A DNA stretch of 63,004 nucleotides from Muribaculaceae bacterium. GTDB lineage: Bacteria; Bacteroidota; Bacteroidia; Bacteroidales; Muribaculaceae. Under the pieces are notes generated by a model that was not told the origin of the DNA, made no database searches, and was given only the letters and a program-made list of their open reading frames with translations. Positions 50,508 through 58,668 of the stretch are shown here, piece after piece (the first letter of the stretch is position 1; the number at the start of each line of letters is the position of its first letter). The stretch is taken from NCBI GenBank assembly GCA_017451225.1, contig JAFSPZ010000008.1:1-63004 (forward strand), given 5' to 3'. The translations under genes and the position numbers were made by a program.

Positions 50508-51305
50508 TTAGTTCTCATTTTCTCTTTTTGAGAAATCATAGATAAATTCCACGGGAATGAGTTTCCAGGAACGTACGGGCATGTCGTCTATGGTGGCAGG
50601 GATGAATTTGGGCAAATTCTTGACTACGCTCAAGGCCTCCTCGTCAAAGAGGGGAGCGGTAGTGCTTTTCTCAATTACAGCATCGCTCACTGTTCCGTCG
50701 TGTTCTATCAAGGCTTTTACTATGCAGCGAGCCTTTACCGTGCCACCTATTTCCCTGATAGGTTCAAGTATCTCGTCGGGGATATAGAGCTGGTCGCGAA
50801 TGATGGAGTCGAGTGCTTCTTCTCCGCCAGGGAAAAACGCCTCTACTTCTACATTGGTGTAGATAGAGTCGGGGTGAGGTATGTATCGGCGCACCATGCC
50901 CATTGTCCTTACTTCCCTTCTATCGTCTTTTATATTGGCGATGGTGTCGCTTGTCACTAGCTGTTGTCTTTGAACTTGTATATAACCATCGGTTTGTGCT
51001 TCTTGATTTGTATTTTGGCGTTGTTTGCCTTTTTTGTTGCATTGGTCAAGCGACGATGGTGTGGCAGCACTCGCTGCAATGGTAAGCGCTACGCTCACTC
51101 CAGCAATAGTTACCGCCTTGCCTAATGCTTGCCTAATGCGCAGTTGACGTTCCAGCCATCGAGTCTCGCTCTCGCACGCAGGGCATGTGCCGGCACAGTC
51201 GCCCTTGTGGTTGCACTTGATGGGAGTATATTCTATATCGTTGGCACTGGCTATCTCGCTGCGGATGGCCTTCAGTGTCTCACAAATTCGTTTTCCTGGT
51301 TTCAT
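50508..51305 (-). CDS. TonB C-terminal domain protein with N-terminal Cys/His module
   Basis: 265 residues from the ATG at 51305. N-terminal module KPGKRICETLKAIRSEIASA, CNHKGDC and GTCPACESE, a hydrophobic segment (about 63-82), a polar linker, and a C-terminal TonB-C-like domain (IGGTVKARCIVKALIEHDGT, LPKFIPATIDDMPVRSW). Same design as the protein at 23612-24259. It is followed after 22 bases by the related gene at 50030-50485, so the pair is an operon. Minus-strand -7 box TACTTTTG at 51329-51336. Confidence 0.75.
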   Translation of the reverse strand: MKPGKRICETLKAIRSEIASANDIEYTPIKCNHKGDCAGTCPACESETRWLERQLRIRQALGKAVTIAGVSVALTIAASAATPSSLDQCNKKGKQRQNTNQEAQTDGYIQVQRQQLVTSDTIANIKDDRREVRTMGMVRRYIPHPDSIYTNVEVEAFFPGGEEALDSIIRDQLYIPDEILEPIREIGGTVKARCIVKALIEHDGTVSDAVIEKSTTAPLFDEEALSVVKNLPKFIPATIDDMPVRSWKLIPVEFIYDFSKRENEN

Positions 51306-51668
51306 CTTTGTTTGTATTGTTGATTTCACAAAAGTACTATAATGTTTTGTAAATTGGACCACAATATTTTATAAAAGTTGTGAATCACCCCTAGTTAAGT
51401 GATGAAATACTAGGGATAGGTGATAAGATGAATAATTGTCTTAAAGATATTCTATTAGGCACAAAAAGCCTTTTTCTTATGTGCCGAAACAACTTGTAGG
51501 CATCAGCGGTTTCATTGACGTTATTAATGAAAGCAAAGGAATTAATTGAGTTTTTTATGGTTATGACGTTTAGATTTTTGCAAAAAATAAGTTATAAATA
51601 TTAATTATCAAAATATTGTCATTGTTATGACGTTTTATATTTAAGAATAAAAATTACACTAAAATATT
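51306..51668. other. AT-rich gap between divergent genes, with direct repeats
   Basis: No gene. A 12-base direct repeat GTTATGACGTTT occurs at 51560-51571 and 51624-51635, 64 bases apart, just upstream of the DUF6440 gene. AGGC/GCCT-based hairpin near 51466-51495. A minus -7 box TACTTTTG (51329-51336) serves the Cys/His operon. Confidence 0.5.
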
Positions 51669-51857
51669 ATGGCAAAGAAAGCAAAACGATTTGTATGGGT
51701 AGAAGAAGAGGGTGTATTCAAAGGCACCGCTATTATTGTTGACACTATGACAGGGGTGAACTATCTGTTTGCTCAGGCGGGTAACAGTGGAGGTCTCACA
51801 CCCTTGCTCGACGAGAACGGCAACCCCATCGTGACCAAGAACATCGTACAGAATTAA
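51669..51857 (+). CDS. DUF6440 small protein
   Basis: 62 residues: RFVWVEEEGVFKGTAIIVDT, then GVNYLFAQAGNSGGLTPLLD. The pattern of a first beta strand with two glutamates, a V-D-x-x-TGVxYL strand and GGLTPLLDxxGNP is DUF6440, a family of small proteins of unknown function. It precedes the acetyltransferase by 9 bases. Confidence 0.8.
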   Translation: MAKKAKRFVWVEEEGVFKGTAIIVDTMTGVNYLFAQAGNSGGLTPLLDENGNPIVTKNIVQN

Positions 51858-51866
51858 AGAATTCTA

Positions 51867-52493
51867 ATGAAAACAGAAATTGATCCTAAAACCACTGAGC
51901 GTGCACAATCCTTTGAAATATGGAAGAATGCTCCCATGCCCAAGGTGACGCTGGTCAAGACTTTCAATGTGGGCCGACTAGTAAAGGTAAGCCGACGAAA
52001 TAGCTTGAAATTCACCGTGCTCATGTGCTGGTGCATTGCACGTGCAGCACGAGGTGTTAAAGAGTTCTATATGTTGCCCAAGGGGGAGCACTATTTGAAA
52101 TATGACCAATTGGCGGTGAATGTGGTGGTGCCTGTAAAAAACGGGGGCGTCACACTCTGCGACATCCCATTCTCAGAAGACGTCAACCAGTTTAATGATG
52201 ATTATCGTCGACTAACAAAGATGGTCCATGACACTGGCGAGCCTTATAGTTTGAGCGAGGATTACATGGTCATCAGCACATCGGCCTTGCCTGACTGTGA
52301 GATTGATGCCGTGGTGAGTATCTACTCCGAAGCTTTTAACACGCCGTTCCTCGCTTGGGGTAAGTACCGACGTCGACACTTCAAGACCGTGCTTCCCATT
52401 TCCTTCCAGTTTCACCATGCACAGATGGATGGCGCCCAGGCAGCACAGTTTCTCAATGCATTGCAAGCTGAATTTAAACAACTGAGCATATAA
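51867..52493 (+). CDS. CAT-like acetyltransferase
   Basis: 208 residues, the usual CAT size. The catalytic histidine is in SFQFHHAQMDGAQAAQF (HHxxxDG), and SFEIWKNAPMPKV-type N-terminal wording with ISTSALPDCEIDAV in the middle fits chloramphenicol acetyltransferase-like O-acetyltransferases. Many such genes in gut Bacteroidales are not resistance genes; the substrate is unknown. It pairs with the DUF6440 gene. Confidence 0.87.
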   Translation: MKTEIDPKTTERAQSFEIWKNAPMPKVTLVKTFNVGRLVKVSRRNSLKFTVLMCWCIARAARGVKEFYMLPKGEHYLKYDQLAVNVVVPVKNGGVTLCDIPFSEDVNQFNDDYRRLTKMVHDTGEPYSLSEDYMVISTSALPDCEIDAVVSIYSEAFNTPFLAWGKYRRRHFKTVLPISFQFHHAQMDGAQAAQFLNALQAEFKQLSI

Positions 52494-52615
52494 AGTCAGA
52501 AAACGTGTTCTTTGATGCTTAAAGGTGTGTTTGATTAGTAGTTCTTTTTTTATGCGTTCAGAATGTTTAAGCTAAATTTCGGGTTTAAACGCTATACATT
52601 ATTATAAAAAATTAC

Positions 52616-52623
52616 TAACTTTG
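52616..52623 (+). promoter_or_regulatory. -7 box of pheT operon
   Basis: TAACTTTG, 96 bases before the pheT ATG. The leader has no clear attenuator peptide. Confidence 0.55.
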
Positions 52624-52719
52624 CAGCTTGATTGGGAAAATGGGCTCGGTTTTCTAGGTAGAGTGCGTTTTGTCAATCGTGTAAAACACAGAAAATAAAA
52701 CATATAACAATATATTAAA

Positions 52720-55185
52720 ATGAATATTTCATTAAAATGGTTGAAACAATACCTTGACTTTGACCTCACTGCTCAAGAGGTGGGCGACGCATTGACATCG
52801 CTAGGACTTGAGGTGGGTGCTGTCGAGGAAGTAGAGACAATTCGTGGTGGCCTCAAGGGCATCGTGGTGGGAAAAGTGCTCACTTGCGAGCCTCATCCCA
52901 ACAGCGACCACCTGCACCTGACCACTGTGGACCTGGGTAACGGTGAAGAGCCAGTGCAAATCGTGTGTGGTGCTCCCAACGTGGCAGCGGGTCAAAAGGT
53001 GGTAGTGGCTACCGTGGGCACAGTGCTCTATGATGGCGACAAGGAATTTGTAATCAAGAAGTCGAAACTGCGTGGCACCGATTCATTCGGTATGATATGC
53101 GCCGAGGATGAGATTGGCATTGGCAGCGACCATGCCGGCATTATCGTGCTTCCTGACGATGCAGTGGTGGGAACACCCGCAGCCACTTATTATGGAATCG
53201 AGAGCGACTGGCTAATCGAGGTGGACCTTACTCCTAACCGCATCGACGGCGGTTCGCACTATGGCGTGGCACGCGACCTCAATGCTTGGCTCAAATGCCA
53301 CGGCAAGGACGGCAACTTGCGCCGCCCCAGCGTAGACGATTTCAAGATTGACCGCCAGGATGGTGGTATTCCTGTTGAGGTTGAGAATGGCGAGGCATGT
53401 CCCCGCTACTGTGGTTTGACCATTCGTAACGTCAAGGTAGGGGAGAGCCCCAAGTGGTTGAAGGATTTCCTTACAACTGTGGGCCAGCGCCCCATCAACA
53501 GCATTGTCGATATTACCAACTATATCCTGCTGGGCACGAATCAACCATTGCACTGCTTTGACTTGAGCAAGATCAAGGGCGACAAGGTTGTGGTTAAGAC
53601 CTGTGCAACAGGCACCAAGTTTGTCACTCTTGACGGAGTGGAGCGCACACTTACCGACCGCGACTTGATGATTTGCAACACCGAGGAACCCATGTGCATC
53701 GGTGGCGTGTTTGGCGGTCTTGACAGCGGCGTGACCGAACAGACTACCGATATTTTCCTTGAAGCAGCCTATTTCCACCCCACATGGATTCGCAAGAGCG
53801 CCCGTCGCTTCGCTTTGAACACCGATGCCTCGTTCCGCTTTGAACGTGGCATCGACCCCAACGACGTGATTTATAACCTCAAGCTTGCCGCCATGCTCAT
53901 CAAGGAGATTGCAGGTGGCGAGATTTGTGGCGAGATAGTCGATGTCAAGCAGCACGACTTCCCGGGCTTCCCCGTGGAGTTGCGCTATGATTACGTTAAC
54001 AACCTTATTGGTAAGAACCTTGACAAAGAGACTGTTAAAAGCATAGTTGAAAGCCTTGAGATGAAAATTGAGGCTGAGGACGACGAGAAACTCAACCTCG
54101 TGGTTCCCACCTATCGTGTCGACGTTCAGCGTCCATGCGACGTAGTTGAAGATATTTTGCGTGTTTATGGCTATAACAACGTGGAGATTGACACTCAAGT
54201 GAAGAGCTCGCTCTCAATCAAGGGTATGGTTGATTTCCGCGACGATATGCAGGAGCTTATTTCTAACCAGCTCAGCTCGCAAGGCTACAATGAGATAATG
54301 AACAACTCTCTCACAGCACAAAGCTACTATGAAGGCTGCGAGACCTATCCCGAGGCCAACTGTGTGCACGTGATGAACCCCTTGAGCAGCGACTTGAGCC
54401 TGATGCGCCAGACCCTACTCTTTGGTGGTCTCGAGAGCGCTGCTCGCAACATCAACCACAAGAATCCAAATCTCAAGATGTATGAGTTTGGCAACGTTTA
54501 TCACTTCAGCCCTGAGGCAAGCAATGAGGAAGTGGCATTGGCTCCCTATTCCGAGCACACTGCTCTGGGCCTGTGGCTCACAGGTGAGAATCATGGTGAC
54601 AGTTGGGCCGAGAAACCACGCAAGCTCAATTTCTACGATCTTAAAGCCACTGTTGAGAACATCTTCCGCCGACTGGGTATTGCCGAGCGCGATCTCGTAT
54701 TGGAAGAGTTCAAGAACGATGTGTTTGCATTGGGTGTCGCTTACAAAAATCATGGTGGCAAACTCATAGCTGAAGTTGGAATTATAACTGCCGAGCAACA
54801 CAAAAAGACACACTGCACTCAGGTTGTCTACTTTGCCGAGCTTAACTGGAACGCTGTGTGCAAGATGGCAGCCAAGGCAAAGACAAAATTTGCCGATCTG
54901 CCCAAGACATTGCCAGTGCGCCGCGATTTGGCATTGCTCGTTGACAGCAGCGTTAGCTATGCCGACATCAAGAGCGTGGTAGAGCAGAGTGAGCGCAAAC
55001 TCCTGCGCGAGGTTAACCTCTTTGACGTCTATGAGGGCAAGAACCTCGAGGCAGGCAAGAAATCCTATGCTATTAGCATGATTTTGCAGGACGATGTGAA
55101 GACCTTGCAAGACAAGCAAATCGATGCAGTGATGAACAAAATCATCGCTAATCTCGAGAAACAAGTGGGAGCGAAACTGCGCTAA
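52720..55185 (+). CDS. pheT: Phenylalanyl-tRNA synthetase beta subunit
   Basis: 821 residues. N-terminal EMAP-like tRNA-binding domain (IVVGKVLTCEPHPNSDHLHL), B3/B4 editing region (PRYCGLTIRNVKV, TNQPLHCFDLSKI), B5 (FRFERGIDPNDVIYNL), core and C-terminal FDX-ACB domain (LPVRRDLALLVDSSVSYADI). Forms the alpha2beta2 enzyme with PheS, which is not in the window. Forms an operon with the cupin (19-base gap) and yebC. Confidence 0.96.
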   Translation: MNISLKWLKQYLDFDLTAQEVGDALTSLGLEVGAVEEVETIRGGLKGIVVGKVLTCEPHPNSDHLHLTTVDLGNGEEPVQIVCGAPNVAAGQKVVVATVGTVLYDGDKEFVIKKSKLRGTDSFGMICAEDEIGIGSDHAGIIVLPDDAVVGTPAATYYGIESDWLIEVDLTPNRIDGGSHYGVARDLNAWLKCHGKDGNLRRPSVDDFKIDRQDGGIPVEVENGEACPRYCGLTIRNVKVGESPKWLKDFLTTVGQRPINSIVDITNYILLGTNQPLHCFDLSKIKGDKVVVKTCATGTKFVTLDGVERTLTDRDLMICNTEEPMCIGGVFGGLDSGVTEQTTDIFLEAAYFHPTWIRKSARRFALNTDASFRFERGIDPNDVIYNLKLAAMLIKEIAGGEICGEIVDVKQHDFPGFPVELRYDYVNNLIGKNLDKETVKSIVESLEMKIEAEDDEKLNLVVPTYRVDVQRPCDVVEDILRVYGYNNVEIDTQVKSSLSIKGMVDFRDDMQELISNQLSSQGYNEIMNNSLTAQSYYEGCETYPEANCVHVMNPLSSDLSLMRQTLLFGGLESAARNINHKNPNLKMYEFGNVYHFSPEASNEEVALAPYSEHTALGLWLTGENHGDSWAEKPRKLNFYDLKATVENIFRRLGIAERDLVLEEFKNDVFALGVAYKNHGGKLIAEVGIITAEQHKKTHCTQVVYFAELNWNAVCKMAAKAKTKFADLPKTLPVRRDLALLVDSSVSYADIKSVVEQSERKLLREVNLFDVYEGKNLEAGKKSYAISMILQDDVKTLQDKQIDAVMNKIIANLEKQVGAKLR

Positions 55186-55204
55186 TGCATAATTTGTTGC
55201 GACT

Positions 55205-55540
55205 ATGATAATTGATTTTAAAGACTTGGAACTCAATATCGCCCAGAATTTCAAGGGTGGAGAGAAAGAGTATAAATCGCGCCGATTTGTCGACGAAAAC
55301 AACAAAATAATGCTTGGCACTCTTGAACCTGGAGCGTCGATAGGATATCACAGCCACGATAACGATAGCGAGATAATGTATTTCCTTGAGGGCGAAGCTA
55401 CTGTGCTCACCGATAACGGCGAAGAGAAGCTGTTGCCTGGTCAGGCGCACTATTGCCCTATGGGCCATAGCCACAGCCTTATCAACCGTGGCGACTGCGA
55501 CCTCAAGTTCCTGGCTGTGGTGCCAGTGCATCAAAAATGA
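55205..55540 (+). CDS. Single-domain cupin protein
   Basis: 111 residues. Cupin motif 1 GASIGYHSHDNDSEIMYFLE (two His and Glu) and motif 2 LLPGQAHYCPMGHSHSLINR (His) form the metal site. The small size and lack of a second domain are typical of conserved beta-barrel proteins of unknown role. Between pheT and yebC, in one operon. Confidence 0.85.
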   Translation: MIIDFKDLELNIAQNFKGGEKEYKSRRFVDENNKIMLGTLEPGASIGYHSHDNDSEIMYFLEGEATVLTDNGEEKLLPGQAHYCPMGHSHSLINRGDCDLKFLAVVPVHQK

Positions 55541-55572
55541 GAAAATTTAATAACTAAATAATAAATAGATTT

Positions 55573-56298
55573 ATGGGAAGAGCTTTTGAATACCGCAAAG
55601 CAAGAAAACTGAAACGCTGGGGCAGCATGTCCCGCACGTTTACTAAGATTGGTAAGGAAATCACTATGGCTGTAAAGGCCGGTGGTCCCGACCCAACATC
55701 TAACTCGCGTCTGCGTGCCCTCATGGCCAACGCCAAGGCTGCCAACATGCCTAAGGACACCGTTGAGCGCGCTATCAAGAAGGCAAGCGACAAGGATGCC
55801 AGCGACTACAAGGAGGTAATCTATGAGGGATATGGACCTCACGGAATTGCTATCCTGGTTGAGACTGCTACCGACAATACCACCCGCACCGTTGCCAACC
55901 TGCGCAGCTACTTCAGCAAAAAGGGCGGGCAGCTGGGCAACTCGGGCAGCGTGGCATTCATGTTCAGCCACAAGGCCTACTTCCACATCGAGCCTAAAGA
56001 GGGCGTTTCTCTCGAAGACCTAGAGCTCGAGCTTATCGACTTTGGCGCCGAGGAGATTGAGCAGGATGAGGAGGAAATCATCATCAGCGCTGCTTTTGAG
56101 TCGAATGGTGATATCCAGAAGTATCTTGAGGAGAACGGTTTTGAAATCAAGAGCTCTGAGTTCGTTTACGAGCCAGCCGACTACAAGGCTCTCAACGAAG
56201 AGCAGACTGCCGACATGGACAAGCTGCTTGAGGTTCTCGAAGAGGACGACGATGTTCAGAACGTCTTTACCAACATGAAAGAGGCTGGACTCGACTAA
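55573..56298 (+). CDS. yebC: YebC/PmpR-family DNA-binding protein
   Basis: 241 residues. Start MGRAFEYRKARKLKRWGSMS and FTKIGKEITMAVKAGGPDP are the family N-terminus, and NSGSVAFMFSHKAYFHIE lies in the middle. These proteins act as regulators or as translation factors at polyproline sequences. Ends at the hairpin 56322-56353. Confidence 0.95.
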   Translation: MGRAFEYRKARKLKRWGSMSRTFTKIGKEITMAVKAGGPDPTSNSRLRALMANAKAANMPKDTVERAIKKASDKDASDYKEVIYEGYGPHGIAILVETATDNTTRTVANLRSYFSKKGGQLGNSGSVAFMFSHKAYFHIEPKEGVSLEDLELELIDFGAEEIEQDEEEIIISAAFESNGDIQKYLEENGFEIKSSEFVYEPADYKALNEEQTADMDKLLEVLEEDDDVQNVFTNMKEAGLD

Positions 56299-56321
56299 AA
56301 CCTTCTTAGTGTTAATGAAAA

Positions 56322-56353
56322 AAGGGATTCGCTCAATATTGAATGAATCCCTT
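56322..56353. terminator. Bidirectional terminator
   Basis: AAGGGATTC (56322-56330) pairs perfectly with GAATCCCTT (56345-56353), with A-run upstream and CTTTTTATTTT downstream. Between yebC and the convergent lipoprotein gene. Confidence 0.85.
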
Positions 56354-56384
56354 CTTTTTATTTTAGTCGTTATGTCTTATAGAA

Positions 56385-57548
56385 CTACTTGAATGAGAAA
56401 GATGAACTGTGTCCGTTCACATTCTTAAAGCGGCCGCTGTAGGTGCCGTCTTTGAGTTTGCCGTCAAGATTGCCGGTTTTTTTGCCGCCATTTTTGATTT
56501 CTATAACTAGGTCGCCGCTGTTAGGGTCATAGCTCACTAACGATGCCGTACGGTGCTGAAGGTTTCCGTTTAGAGAATTTCCATGTGGGTTGTAATCTAG
56601 AGTTCCTTCTTCGGTGTCAAAAGTGAGCTTAGTGCCGCATCCTCCCATTATGCCGTTCATGTTGAGCTTTAGTGGACTGTTTGAATCAACAGTTGTTGTA
56701 GGTTGTGAAGGAAGTTCGGGTTCGCCATGTTCCTTTATAAATTCGTCGTATTCATTTCCTCGTGGAGTGTATAGCTTCATCAGCACCTCGGCAGGAACAT
56801 CGGTCACGGTCACGCTGCCAGCACGCCATGAGCCATATTCAGCATCGGTGCGTCCCAGGGAGTAGGTTACGCTGCCGCCAGCAGGAATCGATTTGCCTGT
56901 TAGTGTCTTTCTCTGGGCCACTACGTCTACGAGCCTTTCGGTGTCAAAGCCCATGAGGGTGGCTTTGACTTCATACATATCGCCTGGTATTTCGAAGTCG
57001 TTGTTGTTAGTAACCTTGACCGAGTAACCAACACTGAAGTCCGATTCTCGAAATCCGCTATTGATGTATTGCGCTTTAAGTCCCGATTTCACTTGATCAA
57101 TGATTTTTTGCTTTATCTCATTCATGAATCGGTCATCTCTCATGTGAGCCGCGTTTGTCACATCGTCAAGCTCGGTCTTGAATTGTCCCACCTTCTTTGC
57201 CCACTCCATTTGGCTTGATTCGTACCAGAATAGCCCATGACTCTTTTTTATGGTCATTTTTCCATCACTGGAGCGTGCGATTGTCATGTCTTTGCTATTT
57301 CCCATTTTCACGAGAAAAGTGCTGTCGTCGACTGAGCTTATCTTCATCGAGTCGAGAGGGATGGCTGAAATCATAATTGAGTCCCCATCTTGAACCAAGG
57401 GGTATATATTTTTGATCTCACTCTTGTTTCCATTTTGAACAGCGGCTGCAAATTTGTTGATAAGGTCTTTTACTTCCTTTTCGTTGTTGTTGCATGAATT
57501 CATGAGTGTTAGCGCGCACGCAAAAAGCAAGAATATTGTTTTTTTCAT
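56385..57548 (-). CDS. Large lipoprotein of unknown function
   Basis: 387 residues. Lipoprotein signal KKTIFLLFACALTLMNSC with Cys19. Residues about 26-130 may be a snoaL- or DUF-like alpha+beta domain (VKDLINKFAAAVQNGNKSEI). A Ser/Thr/Pro spacer (ELPSQPTTTVDSNSP, about 290) precedes a C-terminal domain (GIMGGCGTKLTFDTEEG to the end) rich in beta strands with Gly/Asn turns. I do not recognise either domain. Convergent with yebC, single-gene unit. Confidence 0.7.
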   Translation of the reverse strand: MKKTIFLLFACALTLMNSCNNNEKEVKDLINKFAAAVQNGNKSEIKNIYPLVQDGDSIMISAIPLDSMKISSVDDSTFLVKMGNSKDMTIARSSDGKMTIKKSHGLFWYESSQMEWAKKVGQFKTELDDVTNAAHMRDDRFMNEIKQKIIDQVKSGLKAQYINSGFRESDFSVGYSVKVTNNNDFEIPGDMYEVKATLMGFDTERLVDVVAQRKTLTGKSIPAGGSVTYSLGRTDAEYGSWRAGSVTVTDVPAEVLMKLYTPRGNEYDEFIKEHGEPELPSQPTTTVDSNSPLKLNMNGIMGGCGTKLTFDTEEGTLDYNPHGNSLNGNLQHRTASLVSYDPNSGDLVIEIKNGGKKTGNLDGKLKDGTYSGRFKNVNGHSSSFSFK

Positions 57549-57732
57549 TTTGTCTTTAGATTAGTGTTTATAATAATCGTTTCAAATTATACAAAAGTAC
57601 ACATTCTTGTTCGCATCCCTAAGAAAAATAATGAAAAGTGTGGGTAAAAGAGATTCTTAATGTAAAAATATATATACAAACATAAAATAAAGTTAAGAAA
57701 TAACTAAAAATCATATTTTTTTGGTTGAAAAA
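57549..57732. other. AT-rich upstream region of the 56385 lipoprotein
   Basis: No gene seen. A 72-codon minus frame (57619-57837) crosses the promoter and hairpins of the plus-strand unit and is rejected. Confidence 0.5.
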
Positions 57733-57764
57733 TTTGGAATGTAAGGCAAAAGGGTGTAATTTTG
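57733..57764 (+). promoter_or_regulatory. Promoter of a candidate small RNA unit
   Basis: TTTG (57733-57736), 20 bases, TAATTTTG (57757-57764): one of the best promoter matches in the window, with no credible protein gene behind it for 270 bases. Confidence 0.7.
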
Positions 57765-57770
57765 CATCAG

Positions 57771-57835
57771 TTTTCATGGTATTAGTTTTTAAGGTTATGA
57801 AATCTAGCACGTCGCGATGACGTAGATTCTTTTTC
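57771..57835 (+). ncRNA. Candidate small RNA with intrinsic terminator
   Basis: Expected start about 57771. A hairpin with AATCTA (57801-57806) + CGTC (57810-57813) pairing GACG (57819-57822) + TAGATT (57823-57828), with a 3-base bulge, is followed by CTTTTTCATTTTT. This gives an RNA of about 60 bases. It includes a 14-codon frame (57776-57820) starting with ATG 5 bases from the likely start; a leader peptide is possible. A second hairpin (57888-57911) lies downstream. Confidence 0.5.
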
Positions 57836-57887
57836 ATTTTTGTTTTAAGGTTTATGTTAATGGTATTAGAAGGTTAATTAGTTAAGC

Positions 57888-57911
57888 AATCCCCGACGTG
57901 AGTCGAGGATT
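57888..57911 (+). terminator. Second intrinsic terminator after the candidate small RNA
   Basis: AATCCCCGAC (57888-57897) pairs with GTCGAGGATT (57902-57911), one mismatch, followed by TTCTTTTT. It would stop read-through toward the FKBP genes. Confidence 0.8.
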
Positions 57912-57989
57912 TTCTTTTTATATAGGTGTTTTTTTCTTATTTTAAACAATTTTTATCTAAAAAATAACCTCAGTAAAGGTAATTGTCTT

Positions 57990-57997
57990 TATCTTTG
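57990..57997 (+). promoter_or_regulatory. -7 box of the FKBP operon
   Basis: TATCTTTG, 41 bases before the ATG at 58039. No clear -33 box. Confidence 0.5.
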
Positions 57998-58038
57998 CAG
58001 CTTGAATTTAACGACCAAAATAAATTGATAATAATTAA

Positions 58039-58629
58039 ATGGATAAGTTAAGCTATGCACTGGGCTTGAGTATGGCCCAGAATTTCAAGGGCTCGGGTAT
58101 TTCAAGTATCAATGCCGACGACTTTGCCGATGCCCTTCGTGCAGTCTATGAGGACAAAGAGAAAAAGATGAGTTATGACGAGGCCAAGAAGGTGGTGCAA
58201 GACTTCTTCACTGAGCTGGAGGCCAACGCAGGAGCCATGAACGAGGAACTCGGCAAGAAATTCCTTGAGCAGAATGCCCAGCAAGAGGGCGTGAAGGTTA
58301 CCGAGAGCGGTTTGCAGTATCTCATCCTCAAGGAAGGCAATGGCGTGAAGCCTGGTCCCGAAGATGCCGTTACAGTTCACTACACAGGAAGATTGATTGA
58401 CGGAACAGTGTTCGACAGCTCGGTAGAGCGTGGCGAGCCTGCTACATTTGCCGTTGGTCAGGTGATTCCAGGCTGGGTAGAAGGACTGCAGTTGATGAGT
58501 GAGGGTGCAGCGTGGCGCCTGTTCATCCCATCGAACCTTGCCTATGGCCCTCATGGCACAGGTCCAATTCAGCCCAACAGCACTCTAATCTTTGACGTGC
58601 AGTTGATTAAGGTTGATAAAAAAGATTAA
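58039..58629 (+). CDS. FKBP-type peptidyl-prolyl isomerase, cytoplasmic-looking
   Basis: 196 residues without a signal peptide. N-terminal helical dimerisation domain (KLSYALGLSMAQNFKGSG) and C-terminal FKBP domain: VTVHYTGRLIDGTVFDSS near residue 112, VIPGWVEGLQLMSEGAAWRL and NLAYGPHGTGPIQPNSTLIF. Similar to FklB of E. coli. First of three tandem FKBP genes. Confidence 0.93.
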   Translation: MDKLSYALGLSMAQNFKGSGISSINADDFADALRAVYEDKEKKMSYDEAKKVVQDFFTELEANAGAMNEELGKKFLEQNAQQEGVKVTESGLQYLILKEGNGVKPGPEDAVTVHYTGRLIDGTVFDSSVERGEPATFAVGQVIPGWVEGLQLMSEGAAWRLFIPSNLAYGPHGTGPIQPNSTLIFDVQLIKVDKKD

Positions 58630-58668
58630 AAACACATATTTAAATTTATTAAAACAGAAAACGAAATT

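Noticed and set aside
51867-52493. Chloramphenicol resistance gene
   Set aside because: The CAT fold is clear, but the family has many members with other substrates and nothing around it points to resistance or mobility.
53212-54198. 328-codon minus frame, and the next one at 54415-55320
   Set aside because: Both are antisense to pheT, whose protein is unmistakable.
57619-57837. 72-codon minus frame
   Set aside because: Covers the promoter and terminator of the plus-strand small RNA unit and is highly AT-driven (Phe, Tyr, Ile).
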